NCBI GenBank assembly: GCA_963978905.1
Contig: OZ022259.1
Location: forward strand, 10,416,001-10,480,000
DNA: 64,000 nucleotides
Origin: Trichostrongylus colubriformis
Taxonomy: Eukaryota > Nematoda > Chromadorea > Rhabditida > Trichostrongylidae
Direction: 5' to 3'
Shown here: positions 13,215 through 25,591 of the stretch, one piece after another
How the letters are laid out: each line of letters opens with the position of its first letter
Position numbering within the stretch: the stretch's first letter is position 1
Notes under the pieces: model-generated
Databases searched by the model: none
Told to the model about the DNA's origin: nothing
What the model saw: only the letters and a program-made list of their open reading frames with translations
Made by a program: the position numbers and the translations under genes

Positions 13215-15617
13215 TTAGTAATTCAGAAACACAGTTTCCTCGATACGTCACGGAAGGACGTGTGGTTAATAATTTGACCAATTTTATAGGATAAAGTGTA
13301 TAACATTTGCAGAAACACTGAGCGCAATAAAGCGCATATACAGAAGATCGGAAATTCGAGGGGAAAAAACAGATAAAGGGTCGGCTGTAGCCCGAGGTAT
13401 TCAAAATCGCTTTTAGTTTTTTTCCCTAGAACCGTAATTTTTTGCGAAAAACAAGCATTTTTTTCTGAAGAAGTATTGATGTTGAATCTCACAATAGGAA
13501 TTTGCCCATCACCGTCGCTCCGTCTGACTCGCTATCAACCCCAACAATGCAACAGTCAAAAGGCGTTCATCACAAATCACTCAGAAAACCATTTCGAAAG
13601 GCATCATAACAGCCGTAAACTGAAAAATCGCTTCGCTTGTTACATATGTATTCCTCATAAGGCAGGAAATTCCTAGAAAAAAATCGTTTCACTCGAGTGG
13701 AATGATTCGTTGTAAATCAAAAATTAGAAAATGGAAAATATCTTCGAAATGATAGGAATAGGTTCAACCTCTTGAAATACAACCAAAAAATTCCCGATAT
13801 AAGTAACTGTTGTGAGCCATCAATCCTCAGCAGCCAGCTTATTTTGTAACTCCCCACAACCCACAAACATCTTGAGATCTCAAGAAAAAAGTGCACGTTC
13901 AGCTTCAATTCTCAGAAATCTTCAGAAATCATTCCTCAAAATAAAATCGTTGAAGTGGTCGCTCCAATAATCTGCATTGTGCGCTCATTTTCCATGGTCC
14001 TACTGTTTAGTGAAATGTGAAACTTAACTGGCGATTTCTCGTTTTTTTCTCATTTCAAGGGAGGATGTGGCGTAATAACTAGTGGCGCGGCTTCCACCAT
14101 CACGCTCCAGAGGTCAGAATCTCGCTCAGTGCCCACCAAGGACCACCCAGCGATTCATTACTCCGAGGATTGTACTTGAAATCCTTGGGATGTACTTCAG
14201 CTGGCCCCGGTTGTCAGGTTCGAATTGCCATCGCAATTCTAAAAGGATGTAGTGTGTTTGGCGCATCCAAAAGGAAAGTAGGGGAGGAGCTCGTGACTGC
14301 ATGACATCAATTGTGAGCGGAAAATGATTACGTGATTGTAATCTGGGGCCATAAGCCGTAGACGATCCAAAAATCTCGCAGAATATTTGAATACTTAATT
14401 TAGTTAGCCCGTTTTATAGAAATAAAAATTTCGTAACATTTTCGAAAAGAAATCTCTTCTTCACCGAAGAGCAGCCCGAACTGACTAATTGATTTGCTTT
14501 CATTTTACCTCTCAAAAAACCTTTTCTGTCCGCTCATGTTTCATTATTCATATTGAATCATTAACACTAGAGTAATGGCATAGGATCATATTACATTGAA
14601 ATAAAACGAACCCATTTAGTTTAGTAGGAAAAAGCGTCAGCGCCCCTTGGCCACGTATCACTAATACTCCTGGTTCCATTTTGCATAATGCCAGTTTTCT
14701 TACATCAATTTTTTGATACAGGTTTGGAAATGCCAGTGTCTTCGCAGACAGGGTTAGGGAGAAGAAATTCTAGATGGATACGTTGTGCTTAGCCTACTGA
14801 AGGGGATAAGGCTCAGACAGGTGGTTCATAAACCTGGGATGAGAAAGTACACAGAAGTGCGATCGTAAAAGAGAGGAGTTGGAAGTGTCAAAAGGCGAGC
14901 TCAGTTCTCTAGTAGGTTCCAAGGAAATTTGGTACTGCGGCAACTCACTCTCTGTCTCTCGTTTACTGAGGCAACCCGCAAAAAGCAATGAGCTGAGATA
15001 CCGAGACGTCCAATTGCTCACTACTCCTAAAATCTTTTCTGGAAGATTTATTATCTGTTAATGTTCTGACGCGTCTAATGCACTCTTAATAAATGAAAAG
15101 CGGTGGGTGCGTCATCAAGAATTGATAGAAGCGAGACACATTTGAAGAAGAGGACAGAGGCATACTTTTTTAAGGTGCTACTGATGAAAAGATCTATTGG
15201 TTTTCATTTGAAAATCCATCAACAAGACGGAGAATAGTGCAGGAAATAGTCGCGTGCACCAACCACTGTCGCTATTTCCATCTCATTACCACACCAAAAG
15301 CTTCTGCACATTTCGTCTTTTTTGATTTTTTTTTCAGCGGAAGTTAATGTTTCGAAAGTAGTGGTTTAGTCGCTCTTCCAAAATATTGCATAAGCACCAA
15401 ACCCATGCAACCGTTCCCCTGATTATGAAAAAACGGATGTTTGGCACATCATAAAGATTCATCAAAATTTGTGAAGAGCATTCTTGAGTGGAGAATTTAT
15501 AAAAAATTGTGCATTTTTGTCCAAAAGCTGGATGCGAATTGTAGCAGAATATTGTTTTTCACAAATCTGAACTGCACTGAGAAAAATCGGTTTTAAGAGA
15601 ACGTTAGAATATTATAT

Positions 15618-15851
15618 CTAGACTGTAAGACTTTTTCCGTTTTTGATCAAATTTTCAGAAGTAGAGAAGCGTTGGAAAATCGAAACGAACCGGGAAGTGA
15701 CGTTAAGGAATGCACATAAAATAAGCAAAGCGACAGCCATTAAGATGCACTTAATGAGCCCATAAAACACAAAGCATGCAATTGCAACAGCGAAGATAGC
15801 TACATAGTATATACGCCTGGCCGCAGATGGCAGAAAAGGGCACTCGAACAA
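15618..15851 (-). CDS. Possible exon or small membrane ORF, unidentified
   Basis: A 77-codon frame with two adjoining hydrophobic stretches (YYVAIFAVAIACFVFYGLI and ILMAVALLILCAFL) separated by a Lys, preceded by an Arg-Arg. An acceptor-like GGCCAG lies before GCGTATATAC. It may be an exon of a membrane protein or a chance AT-rich hydrophobic frame; I do not recognise a family. Confidence 0.15.
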   Translation of the reverse strand: MFECPFLPSAARRIYYVAIFAVAIACFVFYGLIKCILMAVALLILCAFLNVTSRFVSIFQRFSTSENLIKNGKSLTV

Positions 15852-15894
15852 TTGCTTTTTGTGTGAAACACTATGATACTACTGGGTGGGCAAA

Positions 15895-16071
15895 CGGCGA
15901 ATAGAGTGGTCTGGAGCCAATATTGAGGTAGTGTTTTTATTCTTCCAGATGGATCTGGCTAATTCACTTCCACGAGAGGGATGGAAGGCTTGGATGACCT
16001 AGGCGGGCATCAATGTGGAGTCCTTGCACCACGCTAGTGGAGGTGCGTGCACCTGCCACTGCACCGCCTCC
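15895..16071 (-). mobile_element. SINE copy, 5' part only
   Basis: The minus strand reads GGAGGCGGTGCAGTGGCAGG, GTGCAAGGACTCCACATTGA and CCAAGCCTTCCATCCC, then loses similarity. The head abuts a run of 15 C at 16070-16084. Confidence 0.55.
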
Positions 16072-16207
16072 CCCCCCCCCCCCCATGTTCTGAATAACCA
16101 TCGCTGAAGGCAACGAACACGAAATGCTCATTGCCACTTTTAGTTCATGTCCAATCGACACCAAAAAACGGAGAAGCCATTGCTTATCTGTCTTGCTGTT
16201 ATAACTT

Positions 16208-16675
16208 CCTTTAAAGACACCAGAAGGGAGTAATTTTGACCTACGGTAGAACAGACGTAGTTCGGACGAGTTTAAGTGGCCGCCATTGCACAAACTCGCC
16301 AGTTTGACGCCTTGGCAGGGTGCCAAGAGGAGATTTTTTTATTATGAAGTTGTTTTTTCCTTTTACTTTTTCTTTGTTCTTTCTTATATTGTTTCTAGAT
16401 ATTCTTAAATGAATGCTGATGTAGTTGGAAAGCCCACTTCACTGCGCTGGGAGCCAGGTGCTATAACTGACGTTGGCCCGCGGCTCGTCTCCTACAGCGG
16501 GCAACTCGGAAAGTCAGTGTGTTGATGCGAATGGGATGCGAATACACACCGCAGCGTCGCGCTTTTGAATTCTGGTTTTTTCGCCGATTATCGCTTCTAA
16601 CCTTCAGTGTTCGTTACAAAATGCTCATTTCCCTGCATCTTCTTCTTGTTTTGAACCCCTTCCGGTTTCTTTGAA
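16208..16675 (+). mobile_element. 470-bp element with GACACC..GAAGGGG ends, copy A
   Basis: About 468 bp. The left end CCTTTAAAGACACCAGAAGG is inverted at the right end (CCCCTTCCGGTTTCTTTGAAG region). It is colinear with 32141-32611 over its whole length, including GAACAGACGTAGTTCG, GCGGGCAACTCGGAAAGTCA and CTTCTAACCTTCAGTGTTCG. No transposase. A non-autonomous DNA element of unknown superfamily is my inference. Confidence 0.75.
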
Positions 16676-17687
16676 GATCTCCAAATAACCCAAAAAAGGT
16701 CAAAAAATCGGAAGTTAAGAAATAGACCAGCCTAGATCGTACTGAACTTCCCTTTCGCGGGGTTTCCGAACTGATGCCAGATCGGTGTGGGCGCAAACGT
16801 CGCATTTATTAAATACCTCCACTAAGGTCTTGGATAGAAGTATTTAGAATGCGCGGCGTATTGCGAAAAGGAATGGATAAACGCTGAATGGATAATTCTC
16901 TACATATATTTATGGGACGGAAAATACTTATACAAAATACCACCAAAAAAGCGAAAATGCCCGTGAGGCGTTGAAACTATCGTGATAAGCATAAGAATGA
17001 TAGTGTATCGAGAAATAATACATACACATAGCCGTTCTCGTTAGGGATAGCCATAAAAAGTGCATGCTTTTGTTTCTATAGAAGAGGCCATAATAAGTCC
17101 GTGGGTTTCTTTGAACTGTCGGCACATCAATGAAGAGAAACACGTGCGGTCTTTGATGAGCCGCCATTTCTCAAAACAAGCTCATTGAAACAGTGACTGT
17201 TTGAAGACCGACCGTGAGGGCCGGTTAGGACTTTTCGAGAGCACGTAATGCACTGTTGCTTTGATTCTTGATGAGACATGTATGGTATTGGGATCTGATT
17301 AAGGGTAGCCATACCCTACGCTTTCAGTGCCCTTTCTCATCACCATTCATGGACTTCGAAGCTTCCAAACCATGTATGGAGCGGTATGGAGCATTTGCGT
17401 TTATCAATCTGTTTATTATGTACTATGCATTCATCGCTTACTAAAAAGTGCAAATACGTTGGAATGAATCTCTGACCTCGACAGTGGCTGCTGTGATGCA
17501 TTTCATTTGTTTCACCCATCAAGAAAAGGCGACACATCTGGCCCCAGCGTCATCCACGTCCGCGCTATGTACCCTATTAGCGAACGACCTGACATAGATG
17601 CTCTTCTGGGTAAGCTTCGAATTTCATTAACGAATCTGGACTCACTCAGACGTACTCCACAGGGGAAAGGAAACGAATCTGGAATTA

Positions 17688-18557
17688 TTAGACTGAGTCG
17701 ATATGAATCGGACAAATTGACAAATTTTATCTTTTATCGTACAATTTTTAACGACAACTGGGATTCACTTGAAGTATGCTCCATTTTCAACGATGACTTT
17801 CTGCCACCGGTTAGGCAGATTGTGGATGCTCTTGCACCAGAAGGCCGGGGGCCTCGAAGAAGTTCTCGAGTGCCTTCTTGACGTCGTTGCGAGTTTTGAG
17901 GTCCTGGCCGTCCAGGTGGTTTTGGAGGTGGGAGAAAAGGTAGGAAACCGAAGGGGCCAGGTCTGGAGAGTACGGTGGGTTTGGAAGCACGGTCTAACTG
18001 TACGACAGCAGCTCGGCCTTGGTCGATCTTGCAATGTGCGGTCTAGTGTTGCCGTGTTAGAAGTAGGTAGACATGTGATAGCCGCCGTTGCGAATTTTGG
18101 TCATTTGCCTTCAATTCGCGGACATTGTTGTACCTTCATCGAGCAGCTCCCAGTCCTCTGAGCCGTATACGCTCCACCAAATACATGGTCTCGCATGGTC
18201 TTCGTCTTCAATGGAATAGTCGCCCGACGCGAACCTCAAATGCACAGGTACACTGCACCTGTGGCGTAGGCATGCTCCTTGTAAATTTTTTTAGGCGTCT
18301 GTCGATATCCGCGGGTTCTAGGCCAGATAGCGATAGAAAGAGTATGACGTTGTGGATGTGGTCCCTAGACGGCTTGAAATCGTGCGGCATGGTGGCGGAA
18401 TGAAACTAGTTTGGAGTGATTATTGACTGTATTTTGAAGAGCTTTTCATACTCATTCCAGTGGTTCCTCACTCGTCCATTTTCGTTTACTCGTTGCCGAG
18501 TTATGATCTCTAAAAATGAATACTACCATTTGTCCGAGCCATATCGACTCAACCTAA
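17688..18557 (-). mobile_element. Mariner transposon with internal deletion
   Basis: 870 bp flanked by TA (17686-17687 and 18558-18559). About 32-bp terminal inverted repeats begin TTAG and share GAGTCGATATG and TCGGACAAAT, with about five mismatches. The minus strand contains the start and end of a mariner transposase but lacks the middle, so the element is about 0.4 kb shorter than a full mariner. Confidence 0.9.
17769..18390 (-). pseudogene. Mariner transposase remnant (DD34D family)
   Basis: The start codon is at 18390. The N-terminal part (HIHNVILFLSLSGLEPADID) and GDYSIEDEDHARP resemble the mariner HTH region. The C-terminal part shows HGNTRPHIARSTKAELL, YSPDLAP, LQNHLDGQDLKTRNDVKKAL and SIHNLPNRWQKVIVENGAYF. 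The first catalytic Asp region is deleted; the second Asp is replaced (HGN where HDN is usual); the third, in YSPDLAP, is kept. Two or more frameshifts and stops break the frame. Not functional. Confidence 0.88.
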
Positions 18558-18574
18558 TACTTGTACTTGCTCCA

Positions 18575-18705
18575 TTGGAGGGTACTTTGGTTCCCGGTTT
18601 AGCAGAGGGAGAGGATATGTAAAATTTGGCCTGCTGGTTCACCGGAACGGGATTTGATTCCCGTACCATGCAGGAGATAGCACCCCCACTATGTACCACT
18701 ACTTA
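18575..18705 (-). mobile_element. SINE-like head fragment
   Basis: The minus strand has GTGGTACATAGTGGGGGTGC and CGGGAATCAAATCCCG, an A-box and B-box-like pair with a perfect five-base stem. It lies just outside the mariner element. Too degenerate elsewhere for a tRNA cloverleaf. Confidence 0.4.
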
Positions 18706-18709
18706 TCTA

Positions 18710-21700
18710 CGATTTTTTAGGGTAAATCGAAATTTCATAGTAGACAGAACCGATGCTAACCTTTCTGATAGTGTAAAGATAAGTATACTTATGTAAATAT
18801 TAAATAAATAAAATATAACAAACAAATATCAATAGATATAGTATAAAAATGAATATGATAAATACATTAGTTGTGCTTGACTGAATACTTCCATGGAGTT
18901 ACATGGGAACTACAAGGGATGGATAAACAGTATTAGTATCTTAAAAGTAAATAGTCAATAAGTGACAGTTAATAATCAATTAATAATCATCAGTAGAAGA
19001 GTAGTAAAGATAATGGTCAGACAATAAGTCGTTGATAATAAAACAGGAATAAATCCATGGCTAATGATCGGTAAGAGCAATGATAAATGTGTAATAAATG
19101 CATATAAATTAAATAAAAAATCTCCTAAATTGCATTCCATGTCTGCTGTGCGTCTCCAGGAGCAGAGTTGCAAGTGTTCAAAGAGGCGACAAAACAGCTA
19201 TACACGACAGACAAGCGCGAAAGTAGTTTGCTTCGATAGTAAAGTGTTAGGTGCTTGGGGCCAAGTTCAAGTGACGAGTTTGGTTCCATGATAAATTTAC
19301 TTCTTAGAATTTATCTGTGAACATTTTCCGAACATTACACACAAAAATTTACATTCTTTGAGTGCTTGATTTTGTAACGATAGAGCATTTCTGAAGAAGT
19401 GAAACCATTCCTCATGTTTTCCACAGATTTTATAGAAACTGTCACGTTAAAGTGGGAAAGGACGGTAGCACAAATTAGCAGCAGCGGTGTGCAAATCATT
19501 GTGTAGTCAAATAGGATCACTATGCCACTACGATCTGATACGGTAACCAAAGCAATCCACTAGGGCTTGATCAACGGCAATCGCTATTAGAAAACCAAGT
19601 TAAATGAAATCAAAACTGAATGTTTGAAAAACAGTTGCGACTTCTAAATATTTATTCAAAAGACTCAAAAGACCCCTCAAAAGTCTCGAAAGTCTTGAAA
19701 ATATTTTTGCAATATTTCGGCGTATAACGCCTTCTTCAGGCCCTGCCAGAGACGAATGGTGCAGGAAAAAAATCAAAACTGATATCTAAAAATTTTAAAA
19801 AAATTAATTTGAAAGGAATGATGGAAGTGATGTGTTTTTCAAAGACTATCAAAAGTATTAGCCTTGAGTAGGTTTGGTCTGAATTCAGAGGTCCCCAGGG
19901 GCTCTCGGATGTACCTCACCCGCAGAGTAAAGTACAATCTTTCAACACATCACTCCAAAGATGGGAGATGTCAGAAATTTTTACGTCTGAATATCGCGCT
20001 GCACAGAGCACAGACAAGATTTTCCATATACACAAGGCTAGAAAAAACTGACCGAAAAAAGACTACAGTGGCCGATGTGGTGAAGTTTGTTGAGCGCTGA
20101 ACGGTGTGTGATGGTGCAAGGCACTCGGTCATAAAGATGGATCAGGGTTTAAAAGCACCTTCTAACACTCAACGGCACTCATCAACAAGAAAGCTGCCGT
20201 ATAGAAAAACGGGACGTTGTAAAAGCATGGACAGGTCATTTATCACGTACGAATAACCCACTGAAGACCATCTCACACTTTCGAACGTTGGCGTACGACA
20301 CACACGTCCACCCATGAGTCATTACTCTATATTTAGCTGTTTATTCAACAGATTCGTACCATTGAACGGATCAATATGGTTACTGTCAATACTCGGTAAC
20401 GTTCAGGTCAGCTTAGTTCCGATCCGCTATAATGCCCTGTACCCATTTTTCAATGGGATTACCTTCGGTCAGTAAAAGTAGTCGTGCAGTTGGTAACCTG
20501 GATGGCCCAAATGGTCCTGAGACTTCACTATTTTTATTTATCTACTTGCTCACTCAAATGTGAAAATATCTGAAGATTTCCAAATAGCATTTTCAGCGGT
20601 CATTGGGCGCTGAAATGTAAGATGAGAGTGAGGACCAGAGAAATTGAGGATATCGTACTACAGAAGCATAAGGATCATTTGTTGTAAGGGTCCTCTCAAA
20701 CAAAGAAACAATGCGGAATAGAGGAGCAAATGATCGCATAAAAGATAAATCCACCTGAAGCTCAAATTTGAAAAAAAAAACACATTGTTAAGTGGCTGCC
20801 CCCGTAACCACTACTACATACATGCGTGTCTTAGCTGCACAGCCCCTACTAAAAAATTTACGAAATAAGTGGAAATTTCAGTCAAAAAACCCACTTATTT
20901 TGCATATTCACGTCCCGTAAATGGTGAGTGAGAGCAGCGACATGGAAGAAGAAGGTATAAGAAAAGAAAAAAAGACGATGGAAAATTACCAGAAGCACAT
21001 CGTTTAGTTAGTGAAGAGCTATGTATGCACAGCATTTCCACGAGCATTATCATTTTTCAAAGAAAAAAAAGAAAGAAAAAAGAGAAAAGAGATGAGCAAC
21101 TGATAGAGGATTAGCCATGACCAAATTCTATGATTGGTGGCTTTGATCTGATGACCTCAGTCGAATAATTGAGTTACGATCGTATCGCCGGCGATCGGCA
21201 AGCAATTACGTAATCGGCAAACTATCATGGAGAAGAGTCAATCATTTTCCTCACCCTTGTTTTTTTCGATCCTTAGCCCCCCAGGAATATATAGACGCAA
21301 AGGAGAAACTAATAGGCTATCATACAAAGGGGAAAATTAGGAAAAATAAGAGAAATGAAGGAAATGAATGAGATACATACCGATTTTTTCACTGTAAAAA
21401 AAAGTCCCGTCAAATAAACAAGAATTATTTCATAATTTTTTATATCGAATACCTCACTGATCAGCGAGGGCTGTAGTTGCTTTCAGTTTTTGATTTTAAA
21501 CAAAGAAAAAAATAAATAAATACTGAAAATGCACGCAGTGGCAGCGGTCCCTATTCAGTCATAATTAAGTAAAAGCAGCGATAATAATCGATAATATTTA
21601 CTAGTAATTAGAAAAATGAAACAGCCATAAGTAGATTCTGTTGATGCACTGGAATATGCTGAAGCTATATAATACGGCCGGAACATTGATTCGTAAATAT

Positions 21701-22699
21701 TATCGAAAATCCTTTTTTGTGATACTAGGTGTGCAAGGCAATGCATTGTGAACGGAAGCTGCGTGAATATATGTATATTGCTTCGATTCACTATCACATA
21801 TGCATATATGTGTCGTGTGCTTCATAAAAAACAAGAAAAGAATTGAATTTTTTTGCTTCCTCTGATCATGAGAAAAACAGAAATTAGGGTGTGATTGAAC
21901 TTTTGCCGTAAAACTTTCCCGAATTTCTCGGCTTCGAATCTGCAGTTTATAGTCGTTCCCATCACATGTTTATGTACATAGTTTACAAGATTCTGACGTT
22001 TTAATGGTTCTCTTTTGCAAAGCATAACTTCATTTATTCAATTTTGTCAAAGCGCTCGTTTTTTGTTTTTTTTTTGTTCTCCCACAATTGCCCGCTGAAA
22101 ACGTTTATTAAGGATTGATTTGTCCCCGAATTACAAACGAATTTTATATATGGGTTCTAAGCACTGACTCTAGGATATAATGGGTCTATCTTTGATATTG
22201 CACCCCTAGATGTGAACAGCAGTTATTGCAATTGGTTAGAAATTGGATTATTAGTAAAATGCAATATTAGATTAATTGATCAGAAATCAGTAAGAATCAT
22301 AATTAGCTGATCATCAAATAAAAGCTGCAAAAAGTGTGGGTGGAACTGCCCACGCGATGAAAACTTCAGAGATGGTCCTAATGATCTGCACTGGTGCCGC
22401 TGTTACGACGGCGACGACGACGAGGAAGAGACGATTATCGGTGCGGTAGAAGAATTTCTAATAGAACAGAATTAGCAATCAGACACTGTGCGTGATGGAT
22501 GAGCCGCTTGAGACAAAATTTGTTATTTGGTGGAAGGACGGTTTAAGGCGTGGAAAAACACACAGAAATCCTTCAATAAGGGTCAAAGTGGTCAGACCGA
22601 TGGTTCCCGTGTATTTCAAGAACCTAGTGATTCAGTAAGTCCTGGATTGAATGCAGGACCAGCGAGAAGTGAGTCCACCTCTCCATGATCGGTGAGCTA
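18710..22699. other. No supported gene
   Basis: Strongly AT-rich, with many A runs around 20750-21500. A simple hairpin (AAATAAGTGG with CCACTTATTT) lies at 20864-20901. The frame at 19864-20100 has no known motif. Confidence 0.5.
19650..19765 (+). repeat. Repeat-like fragment TTCGGCGTATAACGCC
   Basis: The A-rich run of AAAAGACTC and AAAAGTCTCG units leads into TTTGCAATATTTCGGCGTAT and AACGCCTTCTTCAGGCC, which contains the hairpin GGCGTATAACGCC. Such ends are common in dispersed repeats of animals. No second copy was seen in the window. Confidence 0.35.
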
Positions 22700-22870
22700 G
22701 CATCAGCGTCATCAGAGAGGATGGAAACACTGATTTGCGCATCGTTAGTCACCGCAATTCATAGTGTAGGCCACATCGCCATCAAATCTCACTACGATTC
22801 GCATGGAAGTAGAGTGTATGGCGTATTCCAGCAAGAAACCGATCAGTGCCCTACTTTATCCTTTACGCTT
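22700..22870 (+). mobile_element. SINE copy, 3' part
   Basis: CACTACGATTCGCATGGAAG, TAGAGTGTATGGCGTATTCC and a TTTATCCTTTA tail match the SINE 3' half at 26600-26690. Open frames here are accidental. Confidence 0.45.
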
Positions 22871-24954
22871 TTGAACCAAGCTCAGAAAAGTGAGGTGAAT
22901 TCCTCAATTTTTGACATCCTCCAAGATCCAAAAGCTACAGTGACGTGCCAAGGTCCAGTTATCGAAGTTTTTTGGAGTATGGCGTAGGAAATAGGAAAAA
23001 GAAATCCAATTTTTCAAGTAAATTTCGCGAAAAATGAAAGTGAGTGTATATGGAGGGGTGCCTGGTCGGACGTGACTACACTGAAACTATCTATAACTGT
23101 TACCACTTCCACTGCGGTTCAACCCTAGTTTTATAATACATCGCCCATAAACAGCTGGTTACAGTGCGAGAACTAGTTTCTGCACTGCCACTCTCAACTC
23201 TCATTTCCTTCCGGTCTTGCCAGTGGTTTATACACAAAAAACCCATTTTTCATTTCATTCTTGTGGTACCCAGCGATACGCTCATTTCACAGTCACCAAG
23301 GGGTGGCCATGCCTTTTTGGAATGAAAAACGTTTGACAATCACATTTCCCGCAATTGTTCCGTGGAAAAACTCTCACGCGTCGGGCACGACCAACCACAA
23401 CAGAGGGCTTCCTTTGGCATGCTGATCAGCCTTTGGCTGCTGATCCCATACAATAGGAGAAAGCCAAATGTACCTTTTATTCAGATGAGGAGCTTGTATA
23501 CTTTCCTGAGCAACGATCGTAGCCTGCGTTACTCCTCACATTTCAATTTAATTTTGAGGCTACTTCTACCACAGTTTTTGAAGCTACTCCTTCAACAGCA
23601 TGGGAAGACTTGTCCGACGATTACCTGTGACCTGCTGCGGTACTTTTCTTCGTCCCCTTCGTCATTGTGCCCGAGACAAAGGCGGTCCCATCTAATTCTG
23701 GGGGCATATTATGGTTTGATGGAAGTTTCAATTGTAGAAAGAATTTCGTTTGAACACCTTGTGACGGACCTATTGAATTAAATTCAATAATGCCGAGGTT
23801 CCAATGAGTGACTTTGAACTTCACACTGAGCAGGTAGAAAAGTTGAAAGTGCTCGAGAATCGATGTGTAGTGCACAAGAAGATAAAAAAAGTACGAGTAA
23901 AAGCAAGAATGAAAATGAAAATGTTGATGGAAATGTAAAAGGAAATAGAGAAATAAAGGAAGAAAAAGAGACGTGGAAGCACGTAGTACCACGACAGCGT
24001 AAGAAACCCGGTGATGATGGAAACGAGGGGCAGGAGAAATGATGAGTATGACATAGGCAAAGAAAGGAGAACGTGAAAGTGGGTAAAAAGTGAAACGAAG
24101 ATGAGTAGAGGAAGGAAACGAAGGAAATCGACGGAAAGAGAATGAATAAGAGAATAAATGATGGAGGAAAAAAGAATAGAAAGATGATAAAGAAACAATG
24201 CAGGCTGTAGAGAAGGGAAGAAGAATGTCTCGGTAAAGTTGCACCGGCTACAAAGAAGAAATTGGTAAAAGAAAATAAGAGAAACGAAAAGAAAGAGAAA
24301 AAAAGGGAAAGAGAGAAGAAAAGTAAGAGAAAAGAAAAGTAAGAGAAAAGAAAAGTAAGAGAAAAGGAAAGAATGAGAAAAGAAAAGAAAGAGAAAAGAA
24401 TAGAAATAAAAAAGCCGATAGCTCAAAAGCGACTGGTACATTCTTACGAAGCCTCCGCATAATGCTTGGAATATCAACATAAAACGATTTTCACGATGAT
24501 GTTGCCATCTGGCGTCTTGGAATTGAAAGCTTGGCGAATTCAAACACACACATCACAATAAGCATAAACACAGTCGAAGCGAAGGGCAGTTTTGCACTTT
24601 GCGCTGGCAAAACGAAATGGAGTCCCTTTGAAGTGAAACTTTGGAATGGACCCTATCGCGCGCCGTCTGGCCCACCCTTGCGATCGGTATGTCATTGGAT
24701 GATGAGCGGTGGTTTTTTTTTCGGGTAGACAAAAGCAGTTTGAAAGAGTTAAGGGAGATTCCTTCTAGCGCCAGCTGTTCAAACTTGCACCGGTCTGAGT
24801 TGATTTGAACTTTGAATGGTTTTACCTAGCAACATTCATATATAAATATGTATATGTATTGGTTACTGTCATCAAGGCATGTCGAAAAAGAACATGATTT
24901 CATGATGGATCATGTTTGCTAAACCAAGCATAAGTCATAGTTACCCGACAAAAT
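22871..24954. other. No supported gene; decayed coding-like tract at 23400-23790
   Basis: Besides the purine tract, the plus strand around 23400-23790 reads, in one frame interrupted by four stops, KCTFYSDEELVYFPEQRS, FEATSTTVFEATPSTAWED and SGGILWFDGSFNCRKNFV. The composition is protein-like, so an old pseudogene is possible; I do not recognise it. Confidence 0.3.
24251..24413 (+). repeat. Purine tract with about 17-bp tandem units
   Basis: Almost pure A/G on the plus strand, with AAAAGTAAGAGAAAAGA repeated three times near 24318-24370. Purine bias extends loosely from about 23870. It creates the longest open frames of the window on the minus strand (Phe/Ser/Leu-rich), which are artefacts of composition. 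Confidence 0.85.
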
Positions 24955-25591
24955 ATAGTTGCGCCAAAAATGATAAGGTTGGATTTTAACCATAACTTCG
25001 GTAGATATTTATATATTTCGTTCATTTTTTTTTTGTTTTGAAGATAACTGTTGCTCAATGAACAAGGTATCGCAGCCGAGTAGAGTGCAGGGCGGAAAAC
25101 TGCAACGAGGTGGTCTCCGACATAAAAAAAACATTGAAAAAACAAACTAATTCAAACAAAAAAACTCAGATGCTGGGGGAGAGTCAATAGCAATAAGGTT
25201 GGGGTACTTGGTGGTGGGGGATTGAAAATTTTATCTCACTGAAAACTCGAGAAATGACCAATCGTTTCAAAGAATTCAATTAGCCATAAAAAGCTTATAA
25301 CTTAACGAACGAGCAGTTGTGGAGTAAGTAACGCTAGGTAGTTTAGCCGGGACTCTACACGTCATTTGGAACCATGACAGCTCTTCACCACTGTAGCACG
25401 GTGCTGGTCATCTTCAGAGTTTTCAATTAAACTGAATTTTTCAACCTCCACCCTGCACCCTGATCTGAGATATTTCGATTTACTGAGTAACGGTTGCCTT
25501 CAAAACAGAACAAAAAATTGAGCGAGATATGTGAACGACGATCAACGTTGAGGTTAAATTCAAAACCGTAAATGTTTTTGGACCGCAACTG
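24955..25591. mobile_element. CAGTAGCGGTC-type MITE, diverged copy with extra insert
   Basis: The left end TAGTTGCGCCAAAAATGATA and right end GTTTTTGGACCGCAACTGTG are diverged versions of the family termini, with a TA before the left end. The interior keeps GGATTTTAACCATAACTTCG, AGCCATAAAAAGCTTATAAC and TGAACGACGATCAACGTTGA. It is about 135 bp longer than the 34829 copy, mainly from unrelated AC-rich DNA around 25100-25190. Confidence 0.75.

Larger units (their letters stand above)
12061..15894. other. No supported gene
   Basis: Nothing recognisable apart from the candidate exons at 13104 and 15618. No inverted-repeat element was noticed. Confidence 0.45.

Noticed and set aside
17507..18161. 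Plus-strand open frames of 124 and 130 codons
   Set aside because: They are antisense to the mariner transposase remnant or cross its end.
18640..18705. Possible tRNA gene because of the CGGGAATCAAATCCCG arm
   Set aside because: No acceptor stem or anticodon arm could be paired; the SINE head explains it better.
23621..24549. Two long minus-strand open frames of 207 and 242 codons, the longest in the window
   Set aside because: They read a purine-rich plus strand, giving Phe/Ser/Leu/Tyr runs without domains. Open frames in two phases at once point to composition, not coding.
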